Origin: Paraperibacillus esterisolvens
GTDB lineage: Bacteria > Bacillota > Bacilli > Bacillales > DSM-1321
Direction: 5' to 3'
Assembly: GCF_046237625.1 (NCBI RefSeq)
Contig: NZ_CP143545.1
Coordinates: 3,286,001 to 3,350,000, forward strand
Length of the DNA stretch: 64,000 nt
Part shown: positions 59,016 through 64,000 of the stretch, one piece after another
Layout of the letters: the number at the start of each line of letters is the position of its first letter
Numbering within the stretch: position 1 is the first letter of the stretch
Program-made: the position numbers and the translations under genes
The notes under the pieces: generated by a model
The model's database searches: none
The model's input: only the letters and a program-made list of their open reading frames with translations
Told to the model about the DNA's origin: nothing

Positions 59016-59732
59016 TTATTCTGAGCGCCGTCTAAGCAGGGCAAGCTCCTCATCCGTGAGCTCACGATACTGTCCGAGCTCCAGTTCTTCGTCGAGCTTC
59101 AGGGGACCCATGGATATGCGCTTCAGGAAAACCACCCTTTTCCCCCTGGCCGCGAACATCCGCTTGATTTGATGATACTTCCCTTCAGATATGACAACTT
59201 CCACATCGGACATTGCGCCTGATTTTAGTATTCTTAAGTCGCCAGGCTTAGTCATATAGCCATCCTCAAGGAGCACACCCGCCCGGAAGGCAGCAATGTC
59301 ATCTTCAGTGACTTCGCCTTCGATCACGGCAAAGTACACCTTATCCACGTGCATCTTTGGCGACAGCAGCTGATGGGCAAGCTGCCCGTCGTTCGTCAAA
59401 AGCAGGAAGCCTTCCGTATCTTTGTCCAGTCTGCCGACCGGAAACGGTTCAAAAACAGCATCTTCGGGTTCAAGCAGATCAATGACAGTTTCCTGGACTG
59501 CATCCTCCGTCGCTGACAGAAGGCCCTGGGGCTTATTCATCATCAGATAGATGTATTCCCTGTACTGGACAGTTTCACCGCTTACCGTAACCAGGTCTGT
59601 CTCTGGATTCACATGCTGTTTAGCATCTTTAACAGGAACGTCATTTACTTTTACAATTCCGGCTTTCAAGAGCTTTTTCACTTCACTCCTGGTGCCGTAG
59701 CCCATATTAGCCAGCAATTTATCAATTCTCAT
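59016..59732 (-). CDS. rsuA: 16S rRNA pseudouridine(516) synthase
   Basis: 238-residue RsuA-family pseudouridine synthase (B. subtilis YtzG) that isomerises U516 of 16S rRNA. N-terminal S4 RNA-binding domain (MRIDKLLANMGYGTRSEVKKL ... GIVKVNDVPV), then the catalytic domain with the Asp-bearing loop GRLDKDTEGFLLLTNDG, YLMMNKPQGLLS, and the closing KYHQIKRMFAARGKRVVFLKR. Start ATG with AAAGGA. Lies just downstream of ytgP on the same strand. Confidence 0.95.
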   Translation of the reverse strand: MRIDKLLANMGYGTRSEVKKLLKAGIVKVNDVPVKDAKQHVNPETDLVTVSGETVQYREYIYLMMNKPQGLLSATEDAVQETVIDLLEPEDAVFEPFPVGRLDKDTEGFLLLTNDGQLAHQLLSPKMHVDKVYFAVIEGEVTEDDIAAFRAGVLLEDGYMTKPGDLRILKSGAMSDVEVVISEGKYHQIKRMFAARGKRVVFLKRISMGPLKLDEELELGQYRELTDEELALLRRRSE

Positions 59733-59762
59733 TCCTTTGTTTCCTTTCTGTTTCTGCCGTTT

Positions 59763-59791
59763 AAAAAAAGGCCCGGCAGCCCGGGCCCAGT
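59763..59791 (-). terminator. Terminator of ytgP
   Basis: GGCCCGG pairs with CCGGGCC around GCTG on the minus strand, followed by T7. Confidence 0.88.
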
Positions 59792-59794
59792 TTT

Positions 59795-61405
59795 CTATCC
59801 TTTCAGCTTAAGCTTACGCTGAAGCCTTTCAACCTGAGAGCCGAACAATTTGTGGGCAAGCTTGCTTTTCAGGGAGGCCGCGAAATAGACCGCTGCCCCG
59901 GCCAGCGCACAGCCGGCTATCACAAATAAGGATTGGACTCTGGATTCTGTATCCAGGAATGATCCAAGGAGGCTCTTTGAAGCTATAACGGCAATGGCCA
60001 TAAGAAGTGTCAGGAAGATCATCAGGATCATCCGCCTGATAACGAGCGAATAGCGGTAGCCGGTAAAATAATGGATTACATAGAAATTGATTAAGCTTGC
60101 AGCCAGATATCCGATGCTGGTCGCATAGATGGAACCCTTTGTTTCAAATAGATGGATCAGCGGGATATTCAGGCTCAATTTCAGCAGGATGCCGACCATG
60201 AGGCTGAGGATTGTAAAACGCTGCTGATTGATGCCCTGCAGGACAGCGGCACTGATCGAGAACAAGGCAAACAGAATGGCAGCAGGTGCATACGTTTGAA
60301 GGACCTCGACCCCAAGCTTATCATACCCATAAAATGCGGAATACACAGGTTCTGCCAGCAGTGCCATCCCGACGACTGCGGGGAATGTCAAGAACAGCAG
60401 GATCTGGATGGCCTGGTTCAGGTGATTGGTGAACGATGTATATTTATTTTCCACATATGCCTTCGTTATATTAGGCACCAGGCTCAAAGAAAAGCCGGTT
60501 GCAAGCGTCATCGGGATGATGACCAGCTTCTGGGCTGCAACATTCAGAATGCCGAGCGCATTCCCTGTTTCTTCACCGGTAGCTCCTGCTTCGGCCATTG
60601 CCCGGTTAAAGGTCAGTGTGTCGATCCACTGGAACAGCGGCATGGCAATACCTACAAACACAAATGGTATGGCATATAAAATGATTTCTTTATAAATATC
60701 CTTCAGGGAAACTTCCAAAGTCCCCTTGTCCTCTTCCAGAAGCTTGTCAAAGTTCGGCTTCCGCTTGATCCAGTACCAGACAAGGACGGCAAGGCTGCCG
60801 ATCGCTCCTACGAATGCCGCAAATGTAGCGGCACTGATGGCTGTGACAAGGCTGCCATCCATGACCTTCAGGACAACAAATGCGCCCCCGAGGAGGACTA
60901 TGATCCGGATCAGCTGTTCGACAACCTGGGAAACCGCTGTCGGACCCATGGATTCATGACCCTGGAAAAAGCCTCTGATCAGGCTCATGAACGGGATGAG
61001 GATCAAGGCAAAGCTGACTGCCCTGATAACTGTAGTAACTTCTTCAACTGTAAAATTCCTTGCCTCGCTCGCCGCCGCAAACACAGGAGCAAGCAGATAG
61101 AGGAGGATGAAGGCGATCAAGCCGGTTGCCATCATGACCTTAAGGCCTGATTTAAAAAGCTTCCTGCCTACCTTATATTCGCCCATGGCGTTATATTTGG
61201 CGATGAACTTCGAAACGGCGAGCGGCACGCCCGCAGTCGCGATGCTTATAAAAATCGTATAGGGCACATACGCGTATTGATATAATTCAAACCCTTCCAC
61301 ACCTACAATAGCATCAAACGGAACAACATACAGAAGGCCCAGTACTTTTGACAGGACCATCCCGATAGTAAGGACAAAAGTGCCCCTTACAAGCTTAGAT
61401 GACAT
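59795..61405 (-). CDS. ytgP: Lipid II flippase MurJ-type transporter (YtgP)
   Basis: 536-residue polytopic membrane protein of the MOP/MurJ-polysaccharide exporter superfamily, with about 14 helices. B. subtilis YtgP is a MurJ-type lipid II flippase that moves peptidoglycan precursor to the outer face. Marks are LVRGTFVLTIGMVLSKVLGLLYV at the N-terminus, the GVPLAVSKFIAKYNAMGEY loop, RGFFQGHESMGPTAVSQVVEQLIR and LQGINQQRFTILSLM. ATG with GGAAGGG upstream. Full length, no anomaly. Confidence 0.93.
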   Translation of the reverse strand: MSSKLVRGTFVLTIGMVLSKVLGLLYVVPFDAIVGVEGFELYQYAYVPYTIFISIATAGVPLAVSKFIAKYNAMGEYKVGRKLFKSGLKVMMATGLIAFILLYLLAPVFAAASEARNFTVEEVTTVIRAVSFALILIPFMSLIRGFFQGHESMGPTAVSQVVEQLIRIIVLLGGAFVVLKVMDGSLVTAISAATFAAFVGAIGSLAVLVWYWIKRKPNFDKLLEEDKGTLEVSLKDIYKEIILYAIPFVFVGIAMPLFQWIDTLTFNRAMAEAGATGEETGNALGILNVAAQKLVIIPMTLATGFSLSLVPNITKAYVENKYTSFTNHLNQAIQILLFLTFPAVVGMALLAEPVYSAFYGYDKLGVEVLQTYAPAAILFALFSISAAVLQGINQQRFTILSLMVGILLKLSLNIPLIHLFETKGSIYATSIGYLAASLINFYVIHYFTGYRYSLVIRRMILMIFLTLLMAIAVIASKSLLGSFLDTESRVQSLFVIAGCALAGAAVYFAASLKSKLAHKLFGSQVERLQRKLKLKG

Positions 61406-61633
61406 ATGATCCCTTCCTGTATCTATACGAATTAAACACGCATTTAATCATATCATAGTTCCAAAAAAAACATGATGTAAACACATCTCTTCCATAAATT
61501 TCACACTTTCCCATTGTACCTGCACCATCTCCTGTTTACAAACAGAAAGTACAATAGGCGGCAATGCATGGTCAGGAAGGGTAAATCTGCATAGGATAAT
61601 GCCTGCTCTCTCCGAGGTGTGAAAGTTATGTGC

Positions 61634-62500
61634 TCACCCTTTATGCTTTCTCTTTTTGATTATGTGCCATGACGCCCAGGCGATCAGCAGGAGGGGAATC
61701 AAAACAGGCGCTCCTCCTATAAAAAAGACCACCAGCCCTGAGATAAAGCCCGCCAGGCCCTGGACAGTCTGGATAAAACTTTTCTTGCTGCGTTCCCATG
61801 TATTCAATTCTTTAGTATCAAGCTCGGGAACAACGATCCCAATTTCCGCCACATGAAGGCTTACAGAACTTAAGTCGCTATTTTTGTCCAGATACTGCAT
61901 CCTTCCTTTAATGCTTTCAATTTCTTCCTGTATCTTCCCTAAATCACGCGATATCTGAAGCAGTCCATCCGTCTCCTCTGCCTTTTCCATAAAACTGTAC
62001 AGCCTCTTTTCTACAGCCTGTTTGGCCTTCAGGCGGGAGGAAAGGTCTACATATTCCTCAGTGACATCTTCTCCTTTCACGGATTGCGTGTTTATCTTAA
62101 AGTCCTTTATGCCTTCAAGGCGGCGAAGGAAGGATTGCAGGGCAGGCTGCGGGACCCTGATTTCGAATGTGCCTTCATGGCTGTATTCCTCTGCACTATA
62201 AACTTCCTTGGTTACAATATACCCCTTGCTTGATGCAAGCTCTTTTTCCAAAGCCGTTTCGAACTGGCTGAAGTTTTTGACTCCCGCATCAATATCTGTC
62301 TTATAAATGATTTTCTTTTCAGGCGGACTCTCACTGGTTTCAGTCTCTTTCTCCCCGATTTCCATTTTGCCGCTGCTGACATCTGCAGAATCTCTTTTTC
62401 CAATAGAACCGGATTCGCTTTTCATGCTTCCATCATTGCTGCAGGCAGCGAGAGTAAATATCAGGACAGCCGCAGCCAGGGTTTTACATATCCACTTCAT
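61634..62500 (-). CDS. DUF4349 lipoprotein
   Basis: 288-residue lipoprotein. Signal peptide MKWICKTLAAAVLIFTLAAC ends in the lipobox L-A-A-C, Cys at residue 20. A Ser/Glu/Lys-rich linker of about 40 residues leads to a DUF4349 domain (KIIYKTDIDAGVKNFSQFET, YVDLSSRLKAKQAVEKRLYS, long helical hairpin near 155-195), then a C-terminal membrane helix (about 245-275) and basic tail, giving a double anchor. Start ATG 62500 with AAGGGGG 8 nt upstream; the frame is open to 62539. Function unknown; the family is widespread in Firmicutes. Confidence 0.88.
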   Translation of the reverse strand: MKWICKTLAAAVLIFTLAACSNDGSMKSESGSIGKRDSADVSSGKMEIGEKETETSESPPEKKIIYKTDIDAGVKNFSQFETALEKELASSKGYIVTKEVYSAEEYSHEGTFEIRVPQPALQSFLRRLEGIKDFKINTQSVKGEDVTEEYVDLSSRLKAKQAVEKRLYSFMEKAEETDGLLQISRDLGKIQEEIESIKGRMQYLDKNSDLSSVSLHVAEIGIVVPELDTKELNTWERSKKSFIQTVQGLAGFISGLVVFFIGGAPVLIPLLLIAWASWHIIKKRKHKG

Positions 62501-62662
62501 ATCTGAATCCCCCTTTTTCCAATAGACGTCATGCCCCAAAAAAATGTTGCAAATCCTGCCAATTGTTTTTTAAAAGCGAAGTTATGCTATATAATAAGGT
62601 GATATTTTGATAACACTTTTAATGGAATGATACTGAACTATAGAAATCAGGGTGATAAATAA

Positions 62663-63943
62663 ATGGAATACGATGTAATTGTGATCGGCGGCGGACCCTC
62701 CGGCCTGATGTCTGCCATTGCAGCCGGCGAAAAAGGCGGCAGGGTTTTATTGATTGACAAGGGTGAAAAACTCGGGAGGAAGCTGGCTATCTCAGGAGGT
62801 GGAAGATGCAATGTGACAAACCGTCTCCCTGTGGATGAGATCGTGAAACATATACCGGGAAATGGACGCTTTTTATACAGCGCTTTTTCTGAATTCAGCA
62901 ATGAGGATATCATCCGTTTCTTTGAAAACCTTGGCATTCAGCTCAAGGAAGAAGATCACGGAAGGATGTTCCCGGTTACAGATAAAGCACAGAGTGTTGT
63001 CGATGCCCTGCTTTCCAGGCTTGAGGATTTGAACGTTACCGTTTATACAAATTCTCCCGTGAAGGATGTCTTTTACGAAGGCGGCCGCTTCGACTCTGTC
63101 CTGCTGAAGGACGGACAGAAAATCCGAGGTAAAGCCGTCGTTATTGCGGTTGGCGGGAAATCAGTCCCACATACCGGTTCCACGGGAGATGGATACGCAT
63201 GGGCAAAAAAAGCCGGCCATACCATCACTGATTTGTTTCCTACAGAAGTTCCTGTGACGTCGAATGAACCTTTTATAAGAAACAAAACGCTGCAGGGATT
63301 GTCCTTGAAAAGCGTGGCACTCAGTGTACTGAATCCAAAGGGAAAAGCATTGATCACCCACCGGATGGACATGATCTTTACACACTTTGGGATATCGGGC
63401 CCGGCCGTTCTGCGCTGCAGTCAATTTGTTGTCAAAGCCATGAAGAAATGGAATCTGTCTGCAGTTACCATGAAATTGGATTCCCTCCCGGATCATAATG
63501 CCGAAGAGGTGTTTCAGACCATTCATCAGGAAATCAAGGAGGAACCAAAGAAGGCTGTTAAAAATATATGGAAAGGCTTGCTCCCAGAGAGGTATCTTCA
63601 TTTTTTGCTGGAACGGGCCGGCATCGACCCAGGCGCCCAGGGCTCAACGATTTCCCATGAGAAGCTCCGGGCATTTGCAGGTCTCTGCAAGGAATTCACG
63701 TTTACTGTAAATGGCACACTCTCTCTTGAAAAAGCATTCGTCACAGGAGGAGGGGTCTCTGTCAAAGAAATACACCCGAAAGAAATGGCATCAAAATTTA
63801 TGGGCGGCCTCTATTTCTGCGGTGAGGTCCTTGATATCCACGGATACACCGGCGGCTATAATATTACCTCTGCCCTGGTCACAGGCAGACTTGCAGGATT
63901 GAATGCAGCCCTATATAGCAAGAGCTTAAAAGTGAAAGGTTGA
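62663..63943 (+). CDS. ytfP: FAD/NAD(P)-dependent oxidoreductase YtfP (HI0933/BaiN family)
   Basis: 426-residue flavoprotein of the HI0933-like family. The FAD Rossmann motif is DVIVIGGGPSGLMSAIAAGE at the N-terminus, followed by RKLAISGGGRCNVTN, the family signature, and AVVIAVGGKSVPHTGSTGDG; the C-terminal FAD loop is KFMGGLYFCGEVLDIHGYTGGYN. The substrate is not known. Start ATG with AGGGTGAT. Conserved neighbour of ytgP in B. subtilis. It is followed 7 nt later by a quinone-reductase-type gene. Confidence 0.93.
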   Translation: MEYDVIVIGGGPSGLMSAIAAGEKGGRVLLIDKGEKLGRKLAISGGGRCNVTNRLPVDEIVKHIPGNGRFLYSAFSEFSNEDIIRFFENLGIQLKEEDHGRMFPVTDKAQSVVDALLSRLEDLNVTVYTNSPVKDVFYEGGRFDSVLLKDGQKIRGKAVVIAVGGKSVPHTGSTGDGYAWAKKAGHTITDLFPTEVPVTSNEPFIRNKTLQGLSLKSVALSVLNPKGKALITHRMDMIFTHFGISGPAVLRCSQFVVKAMKKWNLSAVTMKLDSLPDHNAEEVFQTIHQEIKEEPKKAVKNIWKGLLPERYLHFLLERAGIDPGAQGSTISHEKLRAFAGLCKEFTFTVNGTLSLEKAFVTGGGVSVKEIHPKEMASKFMGGLYFCGEVLDIHGYTGGYNITSALVTGRLAGLNAALYSKSLKVKG

Positions 63944-63950
63944 TTTTTGA

Positions 63951-64000
63951 ATGAAAGCACTGGTATTTAATGAATTTGGCGGTCCAGAGGTTTTATCTTA
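63951..64000 (+). CDS. Zinc-type alcohol dehydrogenase/quinone reductase family protein, partial
   Basis: Only the first 16 codons are in the window: MKALVFNEFGGPEVLS. This is the usual N-terminus of the medium-chain dehydrogenase/NADPH:quinone oxidoreductase family (MKA-x-x-x-x-x-x-GGPEVL). ATG 8 nt after the ytfP stop, with AAAGG upstream. Family probable; activity cannot be judged. Confidence 0.7.
   Translation, partial: MKALVFNEFGGPEVLS

Overview
The window looks like a chromosomal segment of a Gram-positive, spore-forming Bacillaceae (Bacillus sensu lato, for example Cytobacillus or Mesobacillus-like). Most of it follows the Bacillus subtilis order tyrS, acsA-acuABC, ccpA, aroA, ytxGHJ, ampS, murC, sftA, ytpQ-ytpP, ytoP, ytzB, ytnP, trmB, ytzH, ytmP, amyX, ytlRQP, pepV (ytjP), ytzE, rsuA, ytgP, ytfP. 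Lipobox lipoproteins, strong AGGAGG ribosome binding sites, frequent GTG/TTG starts, a tyrosine T-box and a sigma-B promoter all fit. No rRNA, tRNA or CRISPR was seen. Genus is inference.

Region 1 (1-5.8 kb, minus strand): an IclR-type regulator followed by a complete peptide-type ABC importer (two ATPases, lipoprotein, two permeases; the last permease is cut by the window edge). A hairpin with a T run sits between the lipoprotein and permease genes. Region 2 (5.8-7.9 kb) has no intact gene but holds decayed genes: a minus-strand bifunctional aldolase/short-chain dehydrogenase remnant and a plus-strand tyrosine recombinase remnant. Region 3 (7.9-12.5 kb, plus strand): pxpB-pxpC-pxpA, an NRAMP-fold transporter lacking the metal-binding DPGN motif, and a DUF1445 protein. 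This is the B. subtilis kip/ycs gene set for 5-oxoproline, and the IclR gene across the gap may be its KipR counterpart.

Region 4 (12.9-25.6 kb): tyrS behind its T-box, a class A penicillin-binding protein, two small genes (a zinc-ribbon protein and a charged peptide), then the acetate module: acsA facing acuABC, whose products modify and de-modify acetyl-CoA synthetase. ccpA and the fused chorismate mutase/DAHP synthase follow; motPS, next to ccpA in B. subtilis, is absent. Region 5 (25.7-39.4 kb): an FtsA-like actin ATPase with an unusual beta-rich C-terminal extension, sigma-B-type ytxGHJ, ampS, murC, the DNA translocase sftA, ytpQ-ytpP and a chemoreceptor.

Region 6 (39.4-49.5 kb): nucleotide house-cleaning, peptidases, a quorum-quenching-type lactonase, tRNA methylation, pullulanase, a lipid-kinase-like protein and ytlP, whose only well-placed start codon appears to be AUC. 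Region 7 (49.5-57 kb): a YhgE/Pip-type membrane protein behind two matched dyad operators, then an apparently inserted module (frameshifted and N-terminally deleted RND efflux gene, decayed dedA, intact two-component system) bracketed by two nearly identical hairpins, one lying within a 48-bp perfect palindrome. Region 8 (57-64 kb): pepV, ytzE, rsuA, ytgP/murJ, a DUF4349 lipoprotein, ytfP and the start of a zinc-type alcohol dehydrogenase/quinone reductase gene.

I did not find a clearly new defence or mobile system. The items most worth a second look are the NRAMP protein without metal ligands in the oxoprolinase operon, the FtsA fusion, the AUC start of ytlP, the hairpin-bracketed module and the gene graveyard at 6-7 kb.
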